Notes: generated by a model from the letters alone, not told the origin. A stretch of DNA of 34,951 bases from an uncultured Bacteroidales bacterium (GCA_947303735.1 CAMYZD010000011.1:1-34951); one strand, 5' to 3'. Shown: positions 20,163 through 29,578, counted from the stretch's first letter. Translations and numbers: made by a program.

Positions 20163-21593
20163 TTAATGTTCGCGATGAATTATATTAACCTGACAATCAA
20201 AGTTCTCTAAAATCCACTTTGCGACTCTTTCTGCACAGTAAACAGACCTATGTTGCCCTCCTGTGCAGCCAAAACTAACCATCAGATTGGTGAAGTTGCG
20301 CTCTAAATATTTCGAAATAGATGCTCCAACTAACTGTTCGGCACTTGTGAGGAATTGCTCTACCTCCTTGTCACCTTCTAGGAATTCTATCACGGGTCGG
20401 TCTTTGCCGGTGTAACACCTGTACTCGGGATAACGACCAGGATTGGGCAGGGCACGACAGTCGAACACATAGCCTCCCCCATTGCCCGAGGCGTCAACAG
20501 GAATTCCTTTTTTATAGGAGAAGCTAGTAATGGTTACTGTCAAACCCGAAGTGTTGGTGACCGTACTTTGTGCTTCTTCCGATTCGATGATTTTCTGCCA
20601 CACCTGTTTTAAATGAGGTATTTCAATCGGTAAAGGGTGATTCTCTACGATTAGTCTCAGATTTCTAATTGCTTGAGGAATGCTGCTAAGGAAATAGTCT
20701 TTACGTTCAAAATAACCTCTATATCCATAGGCGCCGAGTGCTTGCATGATACGTACTAGGACATAGCCGTAAAACCTTTGGCGAAATTGTTCTTTGTCAA
20801 ACGAGTGTATTGCACTAAGGGAGTTTATATAGTGCGTTAGCAGTTCTTGTCTGATAGGCTCGGGCAGGTCGCTCTTGGCGCTATAGAGCAACGAAGCCGC
20901 GTCGTATTGTGCAGCACCTCTCCTACCGCCTTGGTAGTCGATGTAGAAAGGTTGGCCGTCACTCAGCATAATGTTGCGCGACTGGAAGTCGCGGTACATA
21001 AAGTATCGGCAGTCGGCTTCAAGCAGATAGTTAGAGAATGTGTGGAAGTCATTTTCCAAAAGTCCCTCGTTGAAAGGAACATACTTCATTTTTAGGAAGT
21101 AGTATTTGAAGTAGTTCAAGTCCCATTGGATAGATTGAGCATCGAAATCAGTTCTGGGATATGCTTTGCTGAAGTCCATGTCGCGACCGGCCACCTGCAT
21201 CTTTGCCAGGTCTGTCATCACTCTTTTGTACAGACCCATCATCTCATTGTCGAACCCTACCCCTTGTCGGCGTTTGTCGAACAGAAGGTTATAAAGGGTT
21301 GTGTCGCCTAAATCTTGTTGCAGGTAAATGGTTCTATCATCACCAATGGCATATAATTCGGGTACGTTGATGCCCCGTTGCTTAAGGGCTTGGCTGTAGT
21401 AGAAGAAGGCTTCGTTCTCATCGACATCGGCGTTGTAGGCGGCTATGCACCTATGCTTAGTGCCAATTATGCGCCAATAGTTACGATTGCTTCCATTAGC
21501 CGTGAGTGCCATCATTTCTCCGACAGCCTCGCCTGACCATTGTTCAAACAATCTGTTTAGGCTTTCTTCAACGTTGCCCTTGTTTGTAGTCAT
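20163..21593 (-). CDS. AmgK-like (APH-fold) phosphotransferase fused to a RapZ C-terminal domain
   Basis: Kinase: YFMYRDFQSRNIMLSDGQPFYIDYQGGRRGAAQYDAASLLY. RapZ-C: VFDCRALPNPGRYPEYRCYTGKDRPVIEFL...LMVSFGCTGGQHRSVYCAERVA. Confidence 0.88.
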   Translation of the reverse strand: MTTNKGNVEESLNRLFEQWSGEAVGEMMALTANGSNRNYWRIIGTKHRCIAAYNADVDENEAFFYYSQALKQRGINVPELYAIGDDRTIYLQQDLGDTTLYNLLFDKRRQGVGFDNEMMGLYKRVMTDLAKMQVAGRDMDFSKAYPRTDFDAQSIQWDLNYFKYYFLKMKYVPFNEGLLENDFHTFSNYLLEADCRYFMYRDFQSRNIMLSDGQPFYIDYQGGRRGAAQYDAASLLYSAKSDLPEPIRQELLTHYINSLSAIHSFDKEQFRQRFYGYVLVRIMQALGAYGYRGYFERKDYFLSSIPQAIRNLRLIVENHPLPIEIPHLKQVWQKIIESEEAQSTVTNTSGLTVTITSFSYKKGIPVDASGNGGGYVFDCRALPNPGRYPEYRCYTGKDRPVIEFLEGDKEVEQFLTSAEQLVGASISKYLERNFTNLMVSFGCTGGQHRSVYCAERVAKWILENFDCQVNIIHREH

Positions 21594-21613
21594 AATGATT
21601 GTTGTTGGAACTG

Positions 21614-21958
21614 TTAGTCGGTCAGTTCGTCTAGCATGTGGCAGCTACCAGTGAAATAGGCACCAGATTCAATGGCCAGTTTGTTGGCAACGATATCGCC
21701 TTTGACTCGTGAGGTGGCATAGAGGGTGAGAAACTCTTTGACTGAGAGGTTCCCGTTGATAGTGCCGATCACATTGGCATTTTGGCAGACAACATTGCCT
21801 GTAATGATACCGTGTTCGCCTATTACCAGTTTGCCAGTGAGGGTGATGTTGCCTTCTAGGGTGCCGTCCATTCTGAAATCACCATTGGCAACGATGTCGC
21901 CTTTGATAGTGGTTCCAACGGTGATAGTGTTGATTAGGCTGTTGGGTGTATCGCTCAT
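21614..21958 (-). CDS. Bactofilin (polymer-forming cytoskeletal protein)
   Basis: GTTIKGDIVANGDFRMDGTLEGNITLTGKLVIGEHGIITGNV: beta-solenoid bactofilin core. Confidence 0.9.
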   Translation of the reverse strand: MSDTPNSLINTITVGTTIKGDIVANGDFRMDGTLEGNITLTGKLVIGEHGIITGNVVCQNANVIGTINGNLSVKEFLTLYATSRVKGDIVANKLAIESGAYFTGSCHMLDELTD

Positions 21959-21962
21959 TTTA

Positions 21963-24704
21963 TTAATAGTATTTATTGTAGAACTGCCGGTAAGCGTCTA
22001 CGTGCTTACGATTGTATAGAGTAGTATAGTTCTGTTTGGAGATAGCATAGACTTGGTAGTCTTCTGTGTTATAATCATCCATCGGTCCTTCTTTCAGTAG
22101 CAGGTGGGTGACAAAGTCTTTAGCCTCTTTGGCGTTATTGAAGGTGCTGATGGTCACCATCTGTGTTGAGTCGTTGAACATTAAGGGACTCACTTTATAT
22201 CCTGAGTTGGCATAGTATGTCATTATGAAGGTTCCCACCTTTGCCTGTACCTGGGTGGCGCGTATTTTCTTTTCTTTCACTAGGATGATTACTTGGTGGG
22301 CCATGTTTTCCTTATAGCGGAACAATTTGGCTTCGGGCGAGAGTTCTCCTGATAAGGGCGTTTTTGTCTCAACAATTGTGTTATCAATGGATTTCTGAAG
22401 TACCGAGGTGGTGGGTTCTGGGTCTGTGACGGTTTCGTCCGAGCCACTATTGTTCACATACGATGATCCACTGCCCATAAGGAAGTCCAGTTGAGCCTGA
22501 GCCAAAGGAACGATGCTGTCGGTTGATGGATAGTCGGCTATGATGCCCTGTAACGTGGTGACGGCCTTGTTCTTATTGTCCATACGGGCATAAGATAAGG
22601 CTTCCCAGTAGCGGAACTTGCCTAACATAGGATTGTCGACATACAGCTCTTTGGCAGTAGAGACAGCGTTTATCACTTCGTCGTACCGGTGCTTGCGATA
22701 CAGGTTATACACTTCGTCATAGTCTTCTCGAATCAAGGCACTGCGTCGTAAGATTTCCTTATAGTAGTCTTCATCGAGTATCAAGTTGGCAAAATCGCTG
22801 TCGGGGAAACCCATCAGTACCATGTCGCGATAGTAGTTGGCGTTAGGCGTGTTTCCCTGTTTGTCGTATATCTTGTACAGCATGAAAAATGCCTGGACTA
22901 TATCTCTGCTAGTAGTGTAGTCATTCGACATGCGCAGATAGCATTCTAAGGCTTTGGGAATATTGTGGATTCCGTCGTAGTAAATATATCCTGCATTGAG
23001 TAGGCTAATGGCCGTTTCGGCTTGCATCGAGTCTTGAGCCTCCTTACTTTTAGGAAGGTCTTTCAGGTAGTAGGCTACATTGTGGGGGTCGTTGGAGTTG
23101 CTCTCCCTAGTAGTTTCCTTGCCATCGTCAGACGCTTCTTTCTTTTCGTCACTAGAGTCATCTTCTTCTGACGCTCCATCGCTATTGTTTTGTGCCAGCA
23201 TGTTCATCCCGAGCATTCCTTTCTTTGAGAGGAACCAATAGTCTTCCAAGTTGCGCATACCCCATCTCTGGCGGAAGGTCTCTTTTCCTTTCTGCACCGT
23301 ATTGCTGTTGTAGAAATACCAATCACCCTGCAAGGTGTTTTGCAGTGACTTGCTTTCATTTGACAGCTGTTCAAGGAGTTCCCTCTCTTTTGCTTCTTCT
23401 TCTGCCTTCTTGAGGGCCTCAATCTTGTTGTTGATTAAGGTTAGGCGTTCGGATTCAGACATATTGGCCACGGCGATGAGGCTGTCGTTGCGTTCTATCA
23501 CCCGGGTGTAGGCTACAAGAGAGGTGAGCAGGTCGTATCGCGACTTGTGGTTGGCGTAGTGGGGATAGTCTGATTTAATGAGATGGATGGCTGTGTCGTA
23601 GTATATTTGGGCTTGGTCGTAATCCTGGAACTTGTCGTACAGAATACCTCCTAGACGCAGGGCTGAGCGTGCTTTCTGAGCCGGGTTGTTTTTCGACACA
23701 GCGGTTGAAGTCTTGAATGCCTCGCATGCCTTTTTTGTCTCGCGCATACCCATGTACATTTCTCCTTTGGCATAGTATATCTGGTCAAGGAATTCCTCGT
23801 TCTTTTTGTCTTTGAGCATCTTGTCCAACAATCGCTCCAGTTTCTCACGGTCGGTATGCTGCAGGTCGGCGCAGGAAGCAAGGTTGAGTCGGGCATTGAA
23901 TTCCATCTCATATGTCGGTCCACATTTCAGCACTTTTTCATAGTATTTCGATGCTGTGGGACGCTTATCTTGGTCCTGATATATCTGCCCAAGGATGTAA
24001 TAGATTCGAGCCTTTTGTTTACGTGAAGGATGCTCATCAAGTGCCATCTTGAGGAATTGCACGCCTTTCTTATATTTCTCTTGGGGAAGGGTGCATTCTG
24101 CCATGGCTAGATAGAGGTTGAGTTTCTGCTTCGCGGAGAAATTTCCTTTTCCCAAGGCTGTCACCAACTCGTCCAACGAACTTTCGGCATCCTGATAGCG
24201 CTTGTCCATTGAGGCACAGCGTGCCTGTAGTACGGCAGCTTCGTCGGCGATGGCTGTACCGTTATATTGCGATACCAGCATTTGACATGTGCTGGCGGCG
24301 TTGGCTATATCATATTTATAGAATGTGGAATAGGCTGTCAGCAAGTAGCATTTAGCAATATAGGGCACATGCTCCTGTCCGTCAACAAAGATACTGTGCT
24401 TCTTGATGCCTTTGATGCTTTTCTCTATGGCTCGGTCCAATTGAGGATAGAGAGACATACACTCCTCCTTTGTCCCAATCTTGTAGACTGGTAGTAGGCG
24501 GGTGTAGTCATCCTTGCAGCGTGCATCCATCATCTCAAGTGCCTGTTTGAGGCTCTCGTTGCCATTCCACCATATATTGTAGTGGGCGGTGGTGTTGTGG
24601 AACTGGATATTGCTCCAGTTTGCTTTGTGTGTGGAACACGATACTAAGCTGGCAACCATGGCCATGGTTGCTAATGATGATAGTATCGCCTTCCTATTCA
24701 ACAT
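21963..24704 (-). CDS. TPR lipoprotein, SprE/PorW-like type IX secretion/gliding component
   Basis: Lipobox LVSC; STHKANWSNIQFHNTTAHYNIWWNGNESLKQALE; multiple TPRs; conserved C-terminal domain. Confidence 0.75.
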   Translation of the reverse strand: MLNRKAILSSLATMAMVASLVSCSTHKANWSNIQFHNTTAHYNIWWNGNESLKQALEMMDARCKDDYTRLLPVYKIGTKEECMSLYPQLDRAIEKSIKGIKKHSIFVDGQEHVPYIAKCYLLTAYSTFYKYDIANAASTCQMLVSQYNGTAIADEAAVLQARCASMDKRYQDAESSLDELVTALGKGNFSAKQKLNLYLAMAECTLPQEKYKKGVQFLKMALDEHPSRKQKARIYYILGQIYQDQDKRPTASKYYEKVLKCGPTYEMEFNARLNLASCADLQHTDREKLERLLDKMLKDKKNEEFLDQIYYAKGEMYMGMRETKKACEAFKTSTAVSKNNPAQKARSALRLGGILYDKFQDYDQAQIYYDTAIHLIKSDYPHYANHKSRYDLLTSLVAYTRVIERNDSLIAVANMSESERLTLINNKIEALKKAEEEAKERELLEQLSNESKSLQNTLQGDWYFYNSNTVQKGKETFRQRWGMRNLEDYWFLSKKGMLGMNMLAQNNSDGASEEDDSSDEKKEASDDGKETTRESNSNDPHNVAYYLKDLPKSKEAQDSMQAETAISLLNAGYIYYDGIHNIPKALECYLRMSNDYTTSRDIVQAFFMLYKIYDKQGNTPNANYYRDMVLMGFPDSDFANLILDEDYYKEILRRSALIREDYDEVYNLYRKHRYDEVINAVSTAKELYVDNPMLGKFRYWEALSYARMDNKNKAVTTLQGIIADYPSTDSIVPLAQAQLDFLMGSGSSYVNNSGSDETVTDPEPTTSVLQKSIDNTIVETKTPLSGELSPEAKLFRYKENMAHQVIILVKEKKIRATQVQAKVGTFIMTYYANSGYKVSPLMFNDSTQMVTISTFNNAKEAKDFVTHLLLKEGPMDDYNTEDYQVYAISKQNYTTLYNRKHVDAYRQFYNKYY

Positions 24705-24721
24705 GATGAATGTGATGATGG

Positions 24722-25822
24722 TTACACGTTAAACCTGAAGTGCATGATGTCACCATCCTGCACTACGTAGTCTTTGCCTTCCACAGCTATCTTACCAGCT
24801 TCTCTACATTTTGCTTCACTTCCTAGTGCCACGTAGTCATCGTATTTGATAACCTCTGCACGGATGAAGCCTCGCTCGAAGTCACTATGGATAATGCCTG
24901 CTGTCTGAGGAGCTTTCATTCCTTTCTTAAAGGTCCACGCACGGCACTCTTTGGGACCGGCAGTGAGGAAGGTCTGTAGGTTCAATAGCTTATAGGCTGC
25001 CTTGATTAGGCGGTTTACGCCCGACTCTTTAAGCCCGAGGTCTTCGAGGAACATCTGTTTCTCCTCGTAGGTCTCAAGCTCGGCGATATCAGCTTCGATG
25101 CCAGCACCTATCACCAATACTTCGGCCTCCTCTTCTTTCACAGCTTCTCTTACGGCATCGACATAGTGGTTGCCAGTAACTACCGAGGCTTCGTCGACGT
25201 TGCATACATATAATATTGGCTTTGCAGTCAGCAACATCAGGTCTTTAGCTGCCTCCATCTGGCTCTCTTCGAGGTGGACGGTGCGAGCACTCTTGCCACT
25301 CAGCAGGGCCTCGCGATAGAGGTCCATCACTTCCACCAGCTTTTTGGCCTTGGCATCGCCACCTGCCTTTGCTTTCTTTACCTCTTTTTCATAGCGGTTC
25401 TCAATGGTTTCGAGGTCTTTGAACTGCAGTTCGAGGTCGATAGTCTGTTTGTCGCGTATGGGGTCAACACTACCATCCACATGCGTAACGTTGTCGTCGT
25501 CGAAGCAGCGCAGCACATGGATGATGGCGTCAGTAGTACGGATGTCGCCTAAGAACTTGTTGCCTAGTCCTTCGCCTTTTGAAGCCCCCTTTACTAGACC
25601 GGCAATGTCTACAATTTCTACCGTAGCAGGGACCACACTGGCAGGATGTTCCATCTCGACTAGTTTTGCCAGTCGTTCGTCGGGGACGGTGATGACACCC
25701 ACATTGGGCTCAATAGTGCAGAAAGGGAAGTTGGCTGCTTGTGCCTTGGCGTTGCTTAGGCAGTTGAATAGGGTGGATTTGCCCACATTGGGCAGTCCTA
25801 CTATACCACATTGCAAACTCAT
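24722..25822 (-). CDS. ychF: Redox-regulated GTPase/ATPase YchF
   Basis: MSLQCGIVGLPNVGKSTLFNCLSNAKAQAANFPFCTIEPNVGVI; start set at 25822. Confidence 0.95.
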   Translation of the reverse strand: MSLQCGIVGLPNVGKSTLFNCLSNAKAQAANFPFCTIEPNVGVITVPDERLAKLVEMEHPASVVPATVEIVDIAGLVKGASKGEGLGNKFLGDIRTTDAIIHVLRCFDDDNVTHVDGSVDPIRDKQTIDLELQFKDLETIENRYEKEVKKAKAGGDAKAKKLVEVMDLYREALLSGKSARTVHLEESQMEAAKDLMLLTAKPILYVCNVDEASVVTGNHYVDAVREAVKEEEAEVLVIGAGIEADIAELETYEEKQMFLEDLGLKESGVNRLIKAAYKLLNLQTFLTAGPKECRAWTFKKGMKAPQTAGIIHSDFERGFIRAEVIKYDDYVALGSEAKCREAGKIAVEGKDYVVQDGDIMHFRFNV

Positions 25823-26757
25823 GCCAGCACCTCCTTTTCTATCAGGTATTGGTTGCGGGTAGTAGAGTTGCGACATATCAGCTCACCGAGGAATCCAGCC
25901 ATAAACAGGATGGTCCCAAGCAGAATGAACAGCATGGATACATAGAACCACACGCTGTTAGTCAGAGCGATGCGTCCGCAAAGGCGCATGACGCAAACAA
26001 AGATGAAGGCTATGAATCCGAGCAAGAACGCCAAGCTGCCAATCAAACCAAAGAAGTGCATGGGTTGTTTGCCAAACTTCGACATGAACATGATGCTCAT
26101 CAGGTCTAGATAGCCGTTGACGAAGCGGTCGAGACCGAATTTGGTCACCCCAAACTCTCTCTTACGGTGCTGTACTACCTTTTCACCTATGTTGGTAAAT
26201 CCTGCCCATTTGGCTATGACGGGGATGTAGCGGTGCATCTCACCATACACCTCGATGCTCTTCACTACATCGCGACGGTAGGCTTTCAGTCCGCAGTTGA
26301 AATCGTGTAGCTTGATGCCGCTCATCTTGCGTGTAGTCCAGTTGAAGAACTTGGAGGGGATATTCTTTGCCAGTTTCGAGTCGTAGCGTTTTTTCTTCCA
26401 ACCGCTTACCAAATCAAATCCCTCTTCTTTCACCATGCGATACAGCTCTGGCACTTCGTCGGGGCTGTCCTGCAAGTCGGCATCCATCGTGATGACTACA
26501 TCGCCCTGGGCATGGCCAAAGCCCACGTTAAGGGCGGCCGATTTGCCATAGTTGCGACGGAACTTCACTCCCTTGTATCTGGGGTTTTTGGTATGCAGGT
26601 CCTCTATCACTTGCCACGAGCGGTCTTTGCTGCCATCATCCACCATGATGACTTCGTAGTCGAAATGATGTTCTTCCATCACGCGGTCGATCCACTCTGC
26701 CAGGTGTGGTAGCGACTCGTCCTCGTTGAACAGCGGTACTATGATTGATATGTCCAT
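25819..26757 (-). CDS. GT2 family glycosyltransferase (polyprenyl-phosphate glycosyltransferase type, C-terminal TMs)
   Basis: DISIIVPLFNEDESLPHL, VIMVDDGSKDRSW, VITMDADLQDSPDEVPEL; two C-terminal TM helices. Confidence 0.92.
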   Translation of the reverse strand: MDISIIVPLFNEDESLPHLAEWIDRVMEEHHFDYEVIMVDDGSKDRSWQVIEDLHTKNPRYKGVKFRRNYGKSAALNVGFGHAQGDVVITMDADLQDSPDEVPELYRMVKEEGFDLVSGWKKKRYDSKLAKNIPSKFFNWTTRKMSGIKLHDFNCGLKAYRRDVVKSIEVYGEMHRYIPVIAKWAGFTNIGEKVVQHRKREFGVTKFGLDRFVNGYLDLMSIMFMSKFGKQPMHFFGLIGSLAFLLGFIAFIFVCVMRLCGRIALTNSVWFYVSMLFILLGTILFMAGFLGELICRNSTTRNQYLIEKEVLA

Positions 26758-26760
26758 ATT

Positions 26761-26802
26761 TTTAGTTTAAGTGTTTTAAGGTTTAATCGTTTAGGTTTAA
26801 TA
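26761..26802. repeat. Degenerate heptad spacer: TTTAAGG TTTAATC GTTTAGG TTTAATA core
   Basis: 7-bp period read directly. Confidence 0.6.
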
Positions 26803-26824
26803 TGTAACAGCTACTTTGTATTTA

Positions 26825-27394
26825 TTACTTCTTATTTCTTACTTTTCCTGTTGTGCGGACAGGGGCTTTCTCGGTTCGGAATATCAAGGAGGCAAAGAAG
26901 GTGATAATCACACTCATTACCGCCGAGCGGAAGGCTCCGATAAAAGCCCAGTCGCCAGCGGTGTATCTTGTTACCTGTTCCACGGCCAACTTGGCTTCTA
27001 CACTACTCTCCGCAGCCTCCATCATATTGATGCGTTGGTGGTTGTAGTAGTCCACTAACGAGGTGTTCAGCACTCCGCAGCGCAGCCACGTCCATAGTCC
27101 ATACACCACGGCACTCACCACTCCTATGCCTAAGCCTAGCAACATCAGCTCCTTCAGTGTCACCTTACCTTCGGGTAGCTGTTTGCGGTATTGGTAGCTC
27201 GACCAAAAGATTCCTACAGCCAACACCAGTTCGGTTATATAGTTTTCTGGCGACGGCATAGGCGACTTGGCTAGCCAGTCACGCAACAACATTACAACCG
27301 ACATCACTACCCCTGTCAACGCTCCGTCAATGAGGTAGGCTTTCCGGTAGTTGCCGTATATTGTTGATTCATATCGCCTAAATATCCTAGCCAT
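26825..27394 (-). CDS. DUF4199-like membrane protein
   Basis: Four predicted TMs; AYLIDGALTGVVMSVVMLL...; position beside GT2 typical of Bacteroidota. Confidence 0.7.
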   Translation of the reverse strand: MARIFRRYESTIYGNYRKAYLIDGALTGVVMSVVMLLRDWLAKSPMPSPENYITELVLAVGIFWSSYQYRKQLPEGKVTLKELMLLGLGIGVVSAVVYGLWTWLRCGVLNTSLVDYYNHQRINMMEAAESSVEAKLAVEQVTRYTAGDWAFIGAFRSAVMSVIITFFASLIFRTEKAPVRTTGKVRNKK

Positions 27395-27411
27395 TCTTCT
27401 ATAATAAAATG

Positions 27412-27419
27412 CAAATATA
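27412..27419 (-). promoter_or_regulatory. -7 element TATATTTG upstream of the DUF4199-like gene
   Basis: Plus-strand CAAATATA, 18 bp upstream of the start. Confidence 0.5.
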
Positions 27420-27477
27420 CATAAAAAAAACGAATTAGGTCATTTTTTATTGTACGAATGCTCGAATGTTTTCAATA

Positions 27478-28440
27478 CTATTTCCAGTATACAATCTCGT
27501 ACTCGATGTAATGGCCTTCTGGTCCAAGCAAACGATCGCTGATTGGCATGCCATGGGTATCGTAGAGCACACGCTGAGTCTGTTGGTATGGGTAAGGATT
27601 GTCACCGTAGGGGTGCCAGTGAGTTATTTGTTCTATCCACTTTCCGTCTGGTCGGCAGCGGATGACTACATCCCCCTCCTCTTCTAGGTCATAGTATTTG
27701 CCTATCATGCCGTTCAGTTTCCCCGCTGTGTCGTATTGATACACAATGGAGTCTTCAAACTCATAGTATGTTCCTGTGCGGTACGCCACTCTTCCGTTGG
27801 GGTGGTAATGGTAGTGCAACGAGGTGTGCGTCTCTGTCCAGTCGTCGACTTCATCCTGGTGCAGGAGATGCCCTAGGCTGTCAAATTGACGACGGAAGTA
27901 AGAGGTGTTTTGATATGTGGATGGACCATCGGGGTGGTCGAACCCGAACTGTCCGGTATGAAGATACGAGCAGTCCAACACTCCGTATTGGGGGTGAGTC
28001 TTGTAGGTGATGAGCTCGTAGATGTTTAGCGAGTTGGAGTCTCCGTTATCATAGTATTGTGTACTCTTCACCTGCCACACTATACCTTCAGGCGTATATT
28101 GTATGAGGGACACCACTGTTGGCACTGTGTCTCTACGCCAGTGTCCCTCCCAATCATAGTGATGCTCAAATCTGACATATTTGACTAGCTGCCCTTTCTC
28201 GTTATAGGTGAGCTGTATATCGGGCGACACGGGGTAGCCGTGGCGGTCGTACTCTTCTGTGGAGAGAAGTCTGCGCTCCATTGTGAGGGTGTCGTCAATA
28301 GTGTAGGTGCGCAGGATGTGTATGTGGTTGGTGTCGCGCTTGGGCATAAAGGGCATGTCGATGCTTGACCATTGTGACTGAGCATGAGAAGCTATTATAA
28401 CTAAAAGGTAAAAACTAAAAACTAAAAGGTGTTTCTTCAT
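27478..28440 (-). CDS. Exported protein with YD/RHS-like beta repeats
   Basis: Signal peptide MKKHLLVFSFYLLVIIASHAQ; repeats such as LTYNEKGQLVKYVRF, HYHPNGRVAYRTG, YQYDTAGKLNGMIGKYY. Confidence 0.65.
   Translation of the reverse strand: MKKHLLVFSFYLLVIIASHAQSQWSSIDMPFMPKRDTNHIHILRTYTIDDTLTMERRLLSTEEYDRHGYPVSPDIQLTYNEKGQLVKYVRFEHHYDWEGHWRRDTVPTVVSLIQYTPEGIVWQVKSTQYYDNGDSNSLNIYELITYKTHPQYGVLDCSYLHTGQFGFDHPDGPSTYQNTSYFRRQFDSLGHLLHQDEVDDWTETHTSLHYHYHPNGRVAYRTGTYYEFEDSIVYQYDTAGKLNGMIGKYYDLEEEGDVVIRCRPDGKWIEQITHWHPYGDNPYPYQQTQRVLYDTHGMPISDRLLGPEGHYIEYEIVYWK
28400..28427. repeat. Four heptads ACTAAAA GGTAAAA ACTAAAA ACTAAAA within the signal-peptide codons
   Basis: Exact 7-bp period; on the minus strand TTTTAGT TTTTAGT TTTTACC TTTTAGT encodes the LLVFSFYLLV region. 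Confidence 0.85.
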
Positions 28441-29550
28441 TTAATTCTCAGTTACGATGAGTGATTTGATGTCGTGCATCGGGTCGGCAAGCTCAAGTAT
28501 GTGAATTCTGTACAGACGATTTTCTTCTGAAAAGTCTTTTTCCATCAGACGAGCAAGGGCTTCACATACCTCGTATGGCGTATCAGCCACCACGCAGGCT
28601 TTGGCAAGGGATGTGCCTTCCACCATCGGACTGTTTACTAGGCAGTGACGACCTTCGTATAGGGCGTTCATCAGCTTCAGTTTCACTCCTGTCGCCTGCC
28701 AGGTGAGCAGTAGGTTGACTTGTGCCTCTTGCAGTAGGCGGTGCATGGTTTTGTTGTCGGGGTTGGCCACCAATTGCACATTGGGGTGCTTTGCTATGGC
28801 TTGCTGCAGCTCCTCGTCCGGATTTCTTCCGGCCACAATAAATGGATAGGGGCAGCGGTCTACCACCTGTTCCAGGAGGTGGTGGACGGCATTGATATTC
28901 TCTGGCACAGAAAGGTTTCCATGGTATAGCACATAGTCTCCCTTTCCAGTGAGTGAGGTGACGGATGTGTGTCCGTGTGATGGCGGTAGCAGTTGCACAT
29001 CGCCACACCCTATGGCACGGAAATGGGCTGCATCAGTGTCCGAGATGGCTAGCACTCTAGTAGCCTTGCTCAACCACTGCTCATACTGGCGTAACTTGCA
29101 TGCCTCGATACGAAAGAAGAGGCGCTTCCACGGGCTCTTCTCCACAGCTGCGAGCGAGTTGTAGTAGTCGTGTTCCACGTTGTGAGCGCGGACTATAATT
29201 TGCCTCCCCTCTTCTGCCATTTTTTCTAGCATTAGACAGCAGTGCAATCCTTCTAGAAGTATGGGGTAACTGTCATGTCTTAGGCGTTTCAGCAAGGCTT
29301 CCGAGCATCGCGAAGCCACTATGTATGGACGTCGTTCCAACTGGTGGTGGAACCCCACCTCACGGGGGTAGTAGCACACCTCCTCACACCACTGTTCCAG
29401 TTCCTTAGCCTCATCTCTGCCATAGGTGTAGCAGTGCAGGTGTATTTTTACCCCAGCCTTCGAGAGTGCCACTATTCTGTAGTATACGTCAATCACTCCA
29501 CCGTAGTCAGCGGGCCAAGGAACGTTGAATGTGACGATATGAAGATGCAT
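28441..29550 (-). CDS. Glycosyltransferase (GT-B/GT4-like)
   Basis: HIVTFNVPWPADYGGVIDVYYRIVALSKAGVKIHLHCY; YVLYHGNLSVPENINAVHHLLEQV; GVKLKLMNALYEGRHCLVN. Confidence 0.8.
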   Translation of the reverse strand: MHLHIVTFNVPWPADYGGVIDVYYRIVALSKAGVKIHLHCYTYGRDEAKELEQWCEEVCYYPREVGFHHQLERRPYIVASRCSEALLKRLRHDSYPILLEGLHCCLMLEKMAEEGRQIIVRAHNVEHDYYNSLAAVEKSPWKRLFFRIEACKLRQYEQWLSKATRVLAISDTDAAHFRAIGCGDVQLLPPSHGHTSVTSLTGKGDYVLYHGNLSVPENINAVHHLLEQVVDRCPYPFIVAGRNPDEELQQAIAKHPNVQLVANPDNKTMHRLLQEAQVNLLLTWQATGVKLKLMNALYEGRHCLVNSPMVEGTSLAKACVVADTPYEVCEALARLMEKDFSEENRLYRIHILELADPMHDIKSLIVTEN

Positions 29551-29578
29551 CTGATTCGTAATTGGTAATTAGTGATCG
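29551..29578. repeat. Degenerate heptads CTGATTC GTAATTG GTAATTA GTGATCG
   Basis: 7-bp period read directly, immediately upstream of the glycosyltransferase start. Confidence 0.65.

Noticed and set aside
24722-25876. N-terminally extended YchF (384 aa)
   Set aside because: The 18-aa extension lacks similarity and overlaps GT2; the MSLQCGIVGLPNVGKST start fits the family.
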